64,000 bases of DNA, taken from assembly GCF_003589595.1 (NCBI RefSeq), contig NW_020653900.1, positions 5,426,111 through 5,490,110 of the forward strand. The letters run 5' to 3'. The notes beneath the pieces are model-generated. The model did not search any database. It worked only from the letters and a program-made list of their open reading frames with translations, and was not told where the DNA came from. The translations under genes were made by a program, and so were the position numbers. This document shows positions 9,960 through 20,805 of the stretch, in pieces; the stretch's first letter is position 1; each line of letters opens with the position of its first letter. This stretch comes from Hyposmocoma kahamanoa (taxonomy: Eukaryota > Arthropoda > Insecta > Lepidoptera > Cosmopterigidae).

Positions 9960-11825
9960 ATGATCAAATTTGTGTTTTAATTAGATTAATATGATAAATT
10001 AAATTAAAAAAAATAAATATTATGGATACTCCTTTATATCGGGTAAATATTAAAAAATCAAATATTAAAAAAGGGTTTCCCTAATTATACCGCATCTCTT
10101 ACTCAACTATACCTTCTTCGTTTCAATCCATTTTAATCAAAAAGTAAACAAACAAGTCACTGATCCGACGTTTGGACGGTTTAGTGATGGTCAATTGTAA
10201 TGCCAATTACAAATCGATTAATTAATTGAGTGAATTGATTTGTTTAATTGAGTCATTCTAGCGGTTTTCCTTACATAACCTATAAAAGCATATTTAAAAT
10301 TTCCCAAATCTTAATTTTAGTCCTCCTTCAAATCCTTACACTTAAATACTCGTTCGATTGCGATTGAAATTTTTTATTTACTAATCGATTACAAAAACTT
10401 TAATTGAATGAACCGAATGTTTTTTTCGTACAGCACTATGCAACCAAAGACAAGTCATAAATATGTAGTTGAAAAATAACCTTGGATTTCCATTTTTCGA
10501 ATACGATTTTACTGTGCTATTCAAATGAATATTGCTGGAATGAGTGATGAGATATCAAGTTGAAATCTTCGAAATATATATGAGAAAGTGTTACTTATTC
10601 TATTTATTGAGTGATTGCTTTAGAATTTTAAACAAATAGGTTTCTTTACTTTTTGTTTAAAATGGATTAGAACATACTTTAGCCTTTTTTATTATTTGCC
10701 TTCTCTATGACTGCCGCTGGAGTTGCCATTTTACTTCTATAGATTCTACTTAAATCAAATCAACAAATAAAATAAATAAAAAATATGAAATTAATCTTTG
10801 TATGTTAGTCCGGTATGAGTTTCATAATTATTAGATCTCACTGCTGTGTTCATACAAGTCTCTCTAATTAGGGCCTTCTTTCGTAGAGCTAAACGATAAA
10901 TAGTTCTGTCCTTTAATGGCATAGCAACACAAGCCAAGTATAGCGCAGGCAATTTTCAGTAGGTACTGTGAGAGTGTAGCCGTGGTTATAGCGTAGAGAG
11001 AGGTACTATTTAATATTTAAACAAGAAATATAATCATAATTAAAGATTTACTGCGAGAGTTCAATTTAAGATTTGTCCAGAACAACCGCGATGTTCCTTT
11101 GACAGTCTTCTTTTTTTTATCTAGTTTTAAATACAAAATCACCTTCTTATTTTTTTAGACAGATCTAAATATAAAATAATATAATTTATCCAGCGTGCGC
11201 TACATCCATCCTCCTCGCAATTGAAGGGGGATCTCACTGAAACATAGTGCCCTACCTATGATAGGCAAATTTACATATGTGATCAGCCTTTACTATAGGC
11301 TAGCCATACACTGCTCGGAAGCTAATACCTATTATACTCGTAGAACAAAACTACCAAGGAGGCTATGGCTTTAATCTGCCAAAAACCTTTCAAATGGGAC
11401 AGACTATGATCACGCCCTAAGCAAACAATTCATGTAAATTTTCTTATTAACCATCCTAGCTATTTATTTAAGCTACATCCCTAGTTATTTATTTAAGCTG
11501 TAACCCTACCTAACCTAAAGCCAAACAAAATATTTATTTAATAAACTTTTCATACATCTCATTAGAAACATATCAAGATTAACATTTCCAAATAACAATC
11601 CCCATCGTGCATGTTGCTAAGACGACACCTCGGGCTTGAACATTCATCGAATGTTCACTGGGCCACCTTCATGGTAGTTCTCCCAGCTGCCTTAGTCCTC
11701 GCCCCGCAGCTATCCACGTTCTATTAGATTTTCTTACTTTATTAGGACAAAGCAAAGAACACATAAATTATCATAATAACAATAAACATCAGGAATAAAT
11801 ATGATAATTATATAGATTGTTAAAT
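9960..11825. other. No gene recognised
   Basis: About 1.9 kb of AT-rich sequence with no open frame above noise. Slightly GC-richer patches at 11195-11400 and 11600-11720 match nothing I know. Candidate single-copy DNA or very old repeats. Confidence 0.5.
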
Positions 11826-11829
11826 ACAC

Positions 11830-13122
11830 AGTCAGGTCATAAGTATTGCCACACAGTAAAAACTTTTCTTTTAGAATGCTGGCCACAAAAAAGTTTATTG
11901 AATTCGAATTTCGAATTGTTCATGAAAATAAAAATGTATACTTTTTAGAATTTTACTCATTTTTAAAAATGGAGTGGACGCTTAAAGAAGACCGTGTTGC
12001 AGTTATTGCGTTGCTTCGTTGCGGTTACGCGCCAATTCAAATTTTTGACATACTGAAAAATTTGAATATAACCAAAAGATTCGTTTATCGTACCATCAAA
12101 CGATACAATGAAGACTGTAGTGTAGATGACAGGTCAAGAAGTGGTCGCCCTCGGTCTGTTAGGAGTCCAGCAGTGATAAAAGCTGTGAAGGCGCGAATTC
12201 AAAGAAATCCCAAACGTAAGCAGAAACTGTTGGCCCTTCAGATGGGGTTAAGCAGAATCACGGTAAAAAGGGTGTTAAATGAAGACTTAGGGCTTCGGGC
12301 ATATCGAAGAAAAACAGGACATCGTTTGAATGCTCGTCTAATGGACCTGAGACTGAAGAGATGCCGCGCTTTGTTGAAGCGGTACGCGGGAAAAAAATAT
12401 CGGGAAATTCTTTTTTCAGATGAAAAAATTTTTACCGTAGAAGGGAGCTACAACAAACAAAATGATAAGGTGTACGCACACAGTAGTGAAGAAGCGAGCA
12501 ACCGTATTCCGCTTGTCCAACGAGGTCATTTTCCATCCTCGCTCATGGTATGGTTGGGAGTTTCTTATTGGGGCTTAACAGAGGTACATTTTTGTGAGAA
12601 ACATGTAAAAACGAATGCAGTTGTGTATCAAAATGCAGTCCTTGTGGAACCTGCTTCTCATACCATGGTCAATAACAGGCACTGGGTATTCCAACAAGAT
12701 TTAGCGCCAGCTCATAGAGCAAAGAGCACACAAGACTGGCTGGCGGCGCGTGAAATCGACTTCATCCGGCACGAAGACTGGCCCTCCTCCAGTCCAGATT
12801 TGAATCCGTTAGATTACAAGATATGGCAACACTTGGAGGAAAAGGCGTGCTCAAAGCCTCATCCCAATTTGGAGTCACTCAAGACATCCTTGATTAAGGC
12901 AGCCGCCGATATTGACATGGACCTCGTTCGTGCTGCGATAGACAACTGGCCGCGCAGATTGAAAGCCTGTATTCAAAATCACGGAGGTCATTTTGAATAA
13001 ACTTTAGTGTCATAAGAATCTATGTTTTGTTAAGTTCATTTTGGTATATAAATGGTTACATAATGAATAAACTTGTTTCAATTATTTTATATTAAACATG
13101 TGACAGAATTTATGACCTGACT
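11830..13122 (+). mobile_element. maT-type (DD37D) Tc1/mariner transposon, apparently intact
   Basis: About 1.29 kb with terminal inverted repeats AGTCAGGTCATAAGTATTG (left) and, inverted, AGTCAGGTCATAAATTCTG (right). It holds one uninterrupted transposase ORF. A TA follows the right end (13121-13122); the matching left dinucleotide is not clear, so the exact termini are uncertain by one or two bases. Confidence 0.85.
11969..13000 (+). CDS. maT/DD37D transposase, intact
   Basis: A 343-residue cut-and-paste transposase. I chose ATG 11969 (context AAAAATGGAG). The open frame extends upstream to 11846, but that would make a 41-residue leader running into the terminal repeat. The N-terminus (about 1-120) is a paired helix-turn-helix DNA-binding region with a GRPR-like hinge (SGRPRSV, 58-64). 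The catalytic core shows ILFSDEKIF (Asp151), FQQDLAPAH (Asp244) and SSPDLNPLDYKIW (Asp282). The last two Asp are separated by 37 residues, the DD37D spacing of the maT group known from nematodes and silkworm. There is no stop or frameshift, and the length is normal for the family. It could be active, or recently active. Seen: ORF, spacing, termini. Inferred: activity. Confidence 0.92.
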   Translation: MEWTLKEDRVAVIALLRCGYAPIQIFDILKNLNITKRFVYRTIKRYNEDCSVDDRSRSGRPRSVRSPAVIKAVKARIQRNPKRKQKLLALQMGLSRITVKRVLNEDLGLRAYRRKTGHRLNARLMDLRLKRCRALLKRYAGKKYREILFSDEKIFTVEGSYNKQNDKVYAHSSEEASNRIPLVQRGHFPSSLMVWLGVSYWGLTEVHFCEKHVKTNAVVYQNAVLVEPASHTMVNNRHWVFQQDLAPAHRAKSTQDWLAAREIDFIRHEDWPSSSPDLNPLDYKIWQHLEEKACSKPHPNLESLKTSLIKAAADIDMDLVRAAIDNWPRRLKACIQNHGGHFE

Positions 13123-13168
13123 AGGTAGTTGGTGTTGCCAGAAGAAAGTTACCACACTTTAATGCAAC

Positions 13169-13373
13169 CTTAGAATAATAACGCATAGAATGATTGTTCA
13201 TATCAAACGAACTGTCACAAGTGAGGCGAAAATCAAATTCATGTAGGCTAGTTTTAGTAGTAGGTTAACTTTCGGTTTTAGTGAATATTTATATAAAAAT
13301 ACAAGTTGAAACGCGCTTCAATTTACCTCACTTAGCGTGTGCGGACTAGGTTTCTATGCGTTATTATTCTGAG
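13169..13373. mobile_element. ~205-bp MITE
   Basis: The inverted ends are CTTAGAATAATAACGCATAG at the left and CTATGCGTTATTATTCTGAG at the right (about 20 bp, one mismatch). The interior is unique and non-coding. The target duplication is not clear, so the superfamily cannot be assigned. Confidence 0.65.
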
Positions 13374-14965
13374 TATCACTATTGATAGTGTTTTGTTTGG
13401 AACTATTTGGAACATGTAGTTGCTGTGAATGTTCTTGTCTACAGTTTGAAGTCGTTGGTTTAATGTAGTTTAATTCATGAATTAAGTCGAATAAAAATAT
13501 TATTGAATTTAAGGTGCGCTTTTATTTGCTATTAACGTATTATCGTTATTATCGAAAAATCTATTACTTGAAGCTTGTCTCTACAATTAAATCCTGAATA
13601 TAGCCTGTGATTATTATACAATAATAATATTATTAGTAATTACATCAGAGTAACATTCGTGCGTTAAATCAATATTCTAACATCCACCCAAGCAACGTTA
13701 TTTCATTACATGTAAAGTGTTAAAAATATACGATTATTTCACTCAACAATTTTACGTAGGAAACAAAATCATCACTAAAATAAAATAAACCCTGAAAGTC
13801 CACTTTCGTCTGTCTCCTGTTTGCGTTCCAGAGGGTGGAATGCCGGTATTAGTGCACGTGACTTATTAAGTCAGTTGTTTCTGTGGAGTTTCACCCCCAA
13901 ATGTTATATACAAGACTATTTTTATACGAGATATTAGAGACAGCTATCACTTCAAACGTAATTTAATAGGGTGTATAATGTATCATATAAATATTATCTT
14001 ATAATTATAATAGTAATTTTATCTAATTTTCATTTCATCTAGAAATATGATTGTTTCCAAAAAACGATATCCCTAATACTATTTTTATTAATAATAATTT
14101 GGCCTGAAAACATGCTTGGAACCGCAAATAAATTTGTTTCTGACTGTTGGTTTTTCATGTTCTAACCTAACCTACTGAATGGGAACCGTAATCAAGATTT
14201 GACCTATGTAAAATACGTTTATTTTATTTAAACCACTAAGGTATCCGGTGTCTAACAATAATAATTTTGTCAAAATGAAATTTCAGCATTGTAAACTATA
14301 TTAAAGAAAACAATTCTCCCTCCGCACCTCCGGCTTTTAAATTACACTCCTAGTATCGAACAGACAAGTACCATGGCGAATCGGGTTTAAAACTTATTAT
14401 TTATGCAAAGTGCTAATATACGTAAAAAATATCTGAATTGACAATATATGAAATGATTATTATATAATATGATATTTGTATGAAACATTTTTATAAAATG
14501 TGAATGTTATATCAAACAAGAATTATACGAAGTTAATTGGTCCAAATACAAATGAAATTAAATGAACGGTATTTGTTTTAAAATTAGTTTATTTCATTTT
14601 CGTATAATTGAGGCGCACCCAATTTAACAGAATTCGCTTTATTATTTACGTAATGTGCATTAAAAAAGAATAAGTCCTTGATAAAATAATTAAATGCTGT
14701 TTTCTGGTTATTAAAGAAGTAATTTACAAGCTATCTACGAATCGCATTAACTAGACACGATCATAATGATTTCTTTATTTACTTACGTCATTTTACAGCT
14801 CAAACTGGGTGAGGTCTCAATGTGGGTTTAGTCCTCTGACCTAGTACTATAATCGTTGGCAGGGTTGTCACATAAAAATAAAGAGTGACGTTGATGGTCA
14901 ATGCTTTATAAAGAGGCGCGCGTCGACAAGGTGGTTTTCTTTTTGTGAATTCTCCGCGTGACTTC
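13374..14965. other. No gene recognised
   Basis: About 1.6 kb of AT-rich sequence with no convincing open frame or repeat. Confidence 0.5.
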
Positions 14966-14969
14966 TTAA

Positions 14970-15410
14970 TTGACCTCTGCAACTGCGTAGAGATGTTGCA
15001 TCGCTTAACGCCTTTTACCGCATGTACCATGGTGAGTGCTCTGAAGAGCTGTTCAACCTCATCCCCCCTTCCCCGTTCCTGCTCAGAAGCACGCGTGCTG
15101 GCCTTCGTAGTCACCGTTTCACTACCTGCCGCATTCCATCGCGTACTAAAAGGTTTGGTGGCTCCTTTCTCTGCCGCACGGTTGACAAATGCAACTCCCT
15201 TCCGGCACATGTCTTCCCTCCCTCTTATGATATGGGGTCCTTCAAACGAGGCGTGAAGAGGTATATTGTAGGCAGGCAGGGTGGAGGTGGCTAGTGCAGT
15301 GAGGGTTTCATCGCTGCACTAGGTTCCTTCGCGTTTGGATACCACTTTCCACTTAACATCAGGTGGAGTGGAGTCATTTGCCTGTCATGTATAAAAAAAA
15401 AAAAAAAAAA
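14970..15410 (+). pseudogene. 5'-truncated LINE, same family as the 35-38 kb LINE
   Basis: Only the last ~100 codons and the 3' UTR remain, followed by an 18-base A run (15393-15410). One frame reads YHGECSEELFNLIPPSPF, then PSRTKRFGGSFLCRT, PAHVFPPSYDMGSFKRGVK and GRQGGG, nearly the same as the end of the 979-codon ORF. Upstream the reading frame is shifted (NCVEMLHRL). A typical dead-on-arrival LINE insertion. No target duplication could be recognised. Confidence 0.85.
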
Positions 15411-16330
15411 TCGGTTTCCATAATCTAAAATCTGTTCCACCTTTTGTATTTTCTATGTAATTACTGAGAGAAGTGGATTAACGAAAACTTCAATGCTCTG
15501 ACGTTAATATTTCATCGCCGACTTAACAAATTCACAATGAAGAGAGAATAAGCCAATTATCAGTCCTTAAACGTTTATTATTTCATTCCTGACTAAATTA
15601 GTTAATGACGAGGGTGTTTCTCTTAGCGTACCCCTTACGGCTTTATTGGACATATAATTATGTATGAGATTCATCATTCGAAGATGAAATAAGATTGAAA
15701 ACGTAGTAGATTAGATAACAGACGTCAAATGGGTCCGAGCAGGATACATTGCGAGTCGTGTTGATGACAGATGGAGTAATGCGACAACCGAATGTTGGTC
15801 AAGACGTGGGGTACCATAACGTGAGACGTCCTGTGGCGAGTACAGGACTTCATCAAAGCGGGTGTGATTAGATAGTGACGATTCGTCATGATTGTCATCA
15901 TCTACAGCCCGACTTCACCTATTGCTGGGTATAAGCCTCAGCCACGACCTTAACGCTCGTCTCACCCGTTTATGTGATATAAGAGGTGCTATAGTCGCCA
16001 CACGCGGTGATCAGTAATAAGTTAATGAATAGGTAGTGTGTTTATTATATATTACAATCGCACCTTTGGTGTAATAATGTCACATTTGCAGCATAACAAC
16101 TTTTCAAGAGAGTGGTTTAAAGATTCTACGAATTTAAATTGATTGAAGACTTTTTTGTTTAAATATAAGTTTTTATACATTTTCAAATACAAATATAAAG
16201 GAGATGGTGCTTCATTTCACTTCATTGAATGTATTTCTAGGACACAATTATCTATCATAGTAACACATTTTTATTCGTAAGGCCAATTACTGGGTATTTC
16301 TTTTTATAACATTAAGTGACAATTCTTAAC
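15411..16330. other. No gene; small possible LINE remnant
   Basis: At 15725-15800 one frame reads RAGYIASRVDDRWSN, which resembles the C-terminal region of some insect LINE ORFs. At 15895-15960 the phrase CACCTATTGCTGGGTATAAG is a motif I associate with lepidopteran repeats. Both are weak. The rest is unidentified AT-rich DNA. Confidence 0.35.
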
Positions 16331-16333
16331 AGT

Positions 16334-16575
16334 TGCAGTGCCACTCAGAGCTTTAAATCGCAAAAATCTGAGGGGCAGTCCTGCGCCCGTCACCCTGAGA
16401 CATAAGTTGACAAGTCCCATGTGCCTGTAATTTCACCAGTACCCTTACCCTTCCAAACCGGAACACAGTAATGCCGACATTACTGCTTGGCGGCAGGAAT
16501 AGTTAAGATGGCAGTACTACACTGGACGAACTCTTTCACAAGGAGCTCTACTGCTGCTGTGTGTTCATTATTGGT
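16334..16575 (-). repeat. Family R copy
   Basis: Minus-strand copy from CAGTGCCACTCAGAGC to AAGGAGCTCTACTGC. It lacks the outer 3' segment found in longer copies. Confidence 0.8.
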
Positions 16576-16684
16576 GAGTATCGATTACTGGTTAGTTATA
16601 TGGCGGGTTTTTGGTGTTTCTTACTGGAGAAATAGAGAAAATTCTAGTTTAGGTTTTTTCAATATTTTTTTTATGTTACATACA

Positions 16685-16810
16685 GATGACTCCATTTCAC
16701 CTGATATAAAATGGAAAATAGAATCCAAACGTGAAGGAGCCTAGTGCAGTGTTGATACAATCACTGCCTTAGCCACTTCCACATGATGTCTCTTCACGCC
16801 TCGTTTGAAT
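16685..16810 (-). pseudogene. LINE 3'-end fragment, same family as the 35-38 kb LINE
   Basis: Read on the minus strand it matches the last codons (the FKRGVKR region) and 3' UTR of the 35-38 kb LINE. Shared blocks are TCACGCCTCGTTTGAA and CTCC(A/G)TTTCACCTGAT. Only ~125 bases survive. Confidence 0.7.
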
Positions 16811-16860
16811 TATATGATTATATCTTAAATATTTATTGAATTGATATTCAATTATTTTTT

Positions 16861-17130
16861 GTGAAATTATTCCACTAGTTTGTTATAATTATTAATACGA
16901 AGATCGAACACTCAGAAAAAAATCATAGATGGCGCTACGACTAAAAAGTCGTTGAAACAACCAAATACAAAGATTCGACGCAAGCACGTAGAAATATTTG
17001 TGAGGTCCGCTGGTTCGTTCCGTGGCTTAATTGATATAGCGTCTGGCACGGTATACTAGAAGACGTCGGTGGAAGGAATTTTTTCTGAGTGTTCGATCTT
17101 TGTATTAATAATCATAACAAACTATATGAT
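16861..17130 (+). repeat. SINE-like family A copy flanked by inverted tails
   Basis: The tRNA-like core is at about 17009-17070: TGGCTTAATTGATATAGCG resembles box A, and a degenerate ACGTCGGT stands at box B. A family tail follows at 17080-17123. Unusually, an inverted copy of the same ~42-base tail lies upstream at 16878-16920, so the whole element looks like it has terminal inverted repeats. The ATGGCGCTACG head is at 16928. Confidence 0.7.
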
Positions 17131-17630
17131 TATATCATTATAGTAGCAATATTTATAAATAGATATTTTAACTTCGTATTCTTTCTTGAGGATTATGTCT
17201 GTCAAGTAAACTAATGACCATTGATACGTGTTTAAAAAAAAATTATTTCAAATTTAAAGATACGCTTCCCTTAAAATGACGATCAATGTTGCCAACACCC
17301 TAATTTGTTTCATGTAGTTCGTATAATTTTATGACTTTCATGTAATAAAAGCACTTTGTGACTATAATACCAATAGTACGAAATGTCAGTTAGACAATAA
17401 ATCTCTCAAATGTGCATCTGCCAACACAAGGGTGAAAGAGGATCGGAGCACTGAAGCCACAAATCCGGAGACTACAACCTAAATCCCTTTGACTGTACTC
17501 TCTTGTGGTTTAGCTATTTCACTAAGTTACATGTAGGTAACAGCGTGTTTATTAACAATAAACGAGTAGGTATAGCGATCGGTTTATTTATATCACACCC
17601 ATACGCAGAGAAAATATTCAAGTAACAGTC
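17131..17630. other. No gene recognised
   Basis: AT-rich sequence without recognisable repeats or open frames. Confidence 0.5.
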
Positions 17631-17634
17631 TTAA

Positions 17635-17775
17635 AAATTAATAGACTGTCTGAGAAACCCAAGAGCCGGCTGCTTCCTTGCTTAACGCATTAGCATAGCA
17701 ATACAAACGGGGAACGCTAAAAGCACCTTGGGCACCTTGCCGCGGGACCCAATTTTATTCATATAATTAATCCTA
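17635..17775 (-). repeat. Interspersed repeat paired with 57.5 kb
   Basis: The reverse complement aligns with 57515-57660. Shared blocks include TATATGAATAAAATTGGGT, GCGTTC(C/T)CCGTTTGTAT with variants, GCTATGCTAAT and TTGGGTTTC. The class is unknown. Confidence 0.65.
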
Positions 17776-17880
17776 ATTTACTTTCTAGTATTTAAGCTAT
17801 TATTGTCTGTTTTACCTTACCTGTATATTATCAAATTAAAAATGTATATCGAGTTCTTAGGTCGTTGCGATTGTTACACA

Positions 17881-18115
17881 TAGGAAATGAAACTATTTTT
17901 CCGGATTTAAATCGCGTATATATGTTTTTTGAAACAAACCGTCGTTTCAGGCCCTTTACAGGTCCCATGGCCATGATCAACAGTTTCGGGCCCTTTACAG
18001 GTCCCATGGTCATGGTCAACCGTGACCATGGGACCTGTAAAGGGCCCGAAACATCGGTTTGTTTGAAAAAACAAATATACGCGATTTAAATCCGGAAAAA
18101 TAGTTTCATTTCCTA
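17881..18115. repeat. 235-bp fold-back (near-palindromic) element
   Basis: Left arm TAGGAAATGAAACTATTTTT pairs with right arm AAAAATAGTTTCATTTCCTA, and the match continues inwards through the GGATTTAAATCGCGTATAT region. Near the middle a ~40-base block with CCCTTTACAGGTCCCATGG is directly repeated twice and then occurs inverted. Single-arm copies of the family lie at 20137-20285 and 20805-20870. The long hairpin is seen directly; mobility is inferred from the multiple copies. Confidence 0.85.
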
Positions 18116-18421
18116 TAAAAATATATATTACCAGTAACAGTCTTTATACGTTATGTTATTTTAAAATCTTATCCACATTTTACCACAAACAAACTTATGA
18201 CATTCCACAGCTTAAAATAAAACCACAATTCCCTGTCGTATTAATAGTAATCAGACTATGGCAAGGAAATGCCAAATAAGTGTTCAGGTTGTGCGTTATT
18301 ATAAAACCTTATTATAGACAAAGTTATGACATTAAGCTGTGGTTAAAATATGACCACACTTCCCTGTCGTATTAGACTGTGAGAAGGAGATACCCAAGTA
18401 ACAGTCTTTAGTTTATAGTTT

Positions 18422-18666
18422 AAGTGGCAGTACAGTTCCTTATGAAAGAGATCGTCCAGGAAAGTACTGCCACCTTACCAATTTTTGCCACCAAGGAGTA
18501 ATTTGAGCATTACCGTGTTTCGGTTTAGAAGGGTGCTGGTGAAATTACAGGCAATGAGACTTGTTAACATGATCTTAGGATAACCGGCGCAGTAGCGATA
18601 CCCCTCAGATCTTTGCCAGATAAAGCTCTGAGCAACACTGCAAGTGTTATGGACAGGCATATCGCA
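18422..18666 (+). repeat. Family R copy inserted in the tandem array
   Basis: Runs from GGCAGTACAGTTCCTTATG to TGTTATGGACAGGCAT. It is diverged, with small deletions, and interrupts a repeat unit. Confidence 0.75.
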
Positions 18667-18809
18667 TATAATAAAAAAATGTAAAGATTTAAAAATCTTA
18701 CTAAATACGAAATCATGACATTCCAAAGCTTAAAATGTGACCATACTTCTCAGTCGTATAATTAGATTATGAGAAGGAGATATCCAAGTAACAGTCTTTA
18801 AATTGTACG

Positions 18810-18870
18810 TGTTGTTTGTATCCGACCAGCTGCACCCACGACGACCTGCTAAAGGCAACATATAGGCAGC
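18810..18870 (+). pseudogene. Very short LINE scrap
   Basis: One frame reads LYPTSCTHDDLLKAT. It resembles the CP.CPTTCT.DDL.(A/K)A segment near the end of some LINE ORFs, as at 32.9-33.1 kb. Too short for firm assignment. Confidence 0.3.
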
Positions 18871-19040
18871 TGCTTATTAGTCCAAAGAAATTTAATACCG
18901 ATTTGTTATTTTATAGCTTTTTTTCGTTGATTCGGCAAGAAGAGGAAGTCTTTACGTTGTACGTAATTTTAAAATCTTGCTATAAACAAACTTATGACAT
19001 TCCATAGCTTAAAAGACGAACACAATTCCCTGTAGTAAGA

Positions 19041-20025
19041 CTGTAGTATATCACACTGACAGTATGAACTAAGCTCTCAATATTTTCGGATTTGAAAGAT
19101 CGTTATGATTAATCATGTTCGTAAAATTTTCGAATGAGCGAACAATACTTTTTTAAAGTTTATTAAATTGGAAAATTCATTTCGCCCCCAGTAGTCTAAT
19201 AAATTCATGCTTTTTTTAATTAAAACAAATGATGGCCAACGACAAAAAATGTAAAATTAATGCTTCTCTTGGGATCTAGAATGTCTCTTTTGCGTCTTCA
19301 AAAATATGTGAATTTGTATTTTAATAAAAATTTAACACCAGTAAAATTTTTTGATTGAATGTAATAAATATATCAATCAATTACCTTATACTCCTTCTAT
19401 TGCCAGGGACGGGTGTACTGTGAAGAAAGGGTCACTGCCAATACGTCAATAAAATTTTAATGCGACGCAATAAGATATTTTAAAGACAAAATGGCGCCGG
19501 TTGTTAAAATTATCACCATTCAGGGAGCTTTAGATTTAGGGATGGGTAGAGATATTTAAAATAAAAACATTTAAACCGTTAATTGAGTCGATTTAATAAA
19601 AACAGTCGCAACACAATTTAAAATTAATGTACTCTTCTATGATATTACATTAATTAAGTTGTTCAGAACAAAGCTGCAGACTGCAGATGTAGCGGCAGAT
19701 CGCACATTAATAAATTTCATGAAATTGATTCGAAGCTTAGCGATACTCTGCAGTTGCTTGTAGAACCAAGACTGAATAGTTGTGTCTAAGCAAGGTTGGT
19801 AATAATTGATTGACACCTGATCGTATCTTCTCCTAGTTTAGCACTTTGTAAACTTACGTAACTGGACAAAATTATAGTGAAAAACGAAGTGCTTACCAGC
19901 ATGGGCTACTACGGTGGACATTGACCTGTTACTTTCCTGAGAGAAAACCTGTGCCCTGACAGGGGTGATGGTGATAAATAAAATCGATACTAACATCTTC
20001 ATTTCAGAAGAAATAGATTTCTTAC
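19041..20025. other. No gene recognised
   Basis: AT-rich DNA with no convincing open frame and no repeat I can name. Confidence 0.5.
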
Positions 20026-20500
20026 AGATGGCGCAACGGCAAAAAAGTCGTTAAAAACCAAAAACAAAGATAACCGGCAACAACTATAGTGTTTTGTTGT
20101 GTGTTTGTAACTATAGCGAAAAAATAGGGTGGTGACTATACCACCTCAGTCAACCGTGGCCATAGGACCTGTAAATGGCCGGAAACGTCGGTTTGTTTGA
20201 AAAACAAATATACGCGATTTAAATCTGGAAAAACAGTTTCATTTCCTATGTGTAACATTCGCGAAACCCTAGGAACTCGACATATAAACAAAGATCTAAC
20301 AAGCACAAAAAAAGAAAAAATCGTAAGGTCCACTAGTTCGTTCCGTGACTTTGACGAATACAACCAGATCGAATGATTTTTTTTCTCAGTATTCGATCTT
20401 TGTATTAACAATTATAACAAACTAGTGGAGTAACTTCACATAAATAATTGAATATCATGGTAGTCAAACATCGTCACATTCAATAACTTTAAAAATCTTC
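20026..20500 (+). repeat. SINE-like family A copy with nested fold-back arm
   Basis: The head (ACAGATGGCGCAACGGC, 20025) and tail (CTCAGTATTCGATCTTTG, 20384) of family A are separated by a single arm of the 17.9-kb fold-back family (20137-20285). The tRNA-like core survives only as GTTCGTTCCGTGACTTTG. The extended tail runs on through CATAAATAATTGAATATCAT. Confidence 0.65.
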
Positions 20501-20654
20501 ATTTCAGTTCTTTGGTTTTCGCGAGTGCTACCTAAAGTATTTATTAGAATCTAAATCGTGTCTTTACCAGTCCCCCATACACGCATGACTGAGATAGTCC
20601 AACCAGTAATATTAATGCATGCATTAACATTAGACTAACTGGTTGCTTATAAAC

Positions 20655-20805
20655 TGCCTCCATGGCCAAACGGTTACCATGCTGGACTGCCAAGCAGAGT
20701 GTAATTTGTGGTTGTCTATGTGTGTATCCACGGCACCAGCGATAGAGGACTTCCTTGTGCGGGGCTAAGAGTGTGTGTGTTATAATTATTCTTATTATGC
20801 ATTAC
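20655..20805 (+). repeat. tRNA-derived SINE, family B, internally deleted
   Basis: Begins TGCCTCCATGGCCAAACGG (box-A region) and shares TTACCATGCTGGACTGC and TGTGGTTGTCTATG with the copies at 25.8, 34.9 and 41.2 kb. The box-B stretch is missing: the sequence jumps from AAGCAGAG to TGTAATTTG. Confidence 0.65.

Larger units (their letters stand above)
18128..19040 (+). repeat. Degenerate tandem array interrupted by other repeats
   Basis: Four partial units share AAGTAACAGTCTTT, TTTTAAAATCTT, TTATGACATTCCA.AGCTTAA, TTCCCTGTCGTATTA and GAGAAGGAGATA.CCAAG (units near 18135, 18300, 18690 and 18955). The array is broken by a family R copy (18422-18666) and by a short LINE-like scrap at about 18810-18870. 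Confidence 0.65.

Noticed and set aside
11846..11968. Longer N-terminus for the maT transposase
   Set aside because: The extension runs to within ~16 bases of the element's end and would code through the terminal repeat; ATG 11969 has the better context and gives the normal family length.
17009..17070. tRNA gene
   Set aside because: The box-A and box-B-like motifs are embedded in a dispersed repeat with many copies, the anticodon stem has mismatches, and box B is degenerate here. This is a SINE-like module, not a functional tRNA.
18128..19040. CRISPR-like array
   Set aside because: Repeat units are long, diverged and unevenly spaced, and the DNA is animal; there are no unique equal-length spacers.
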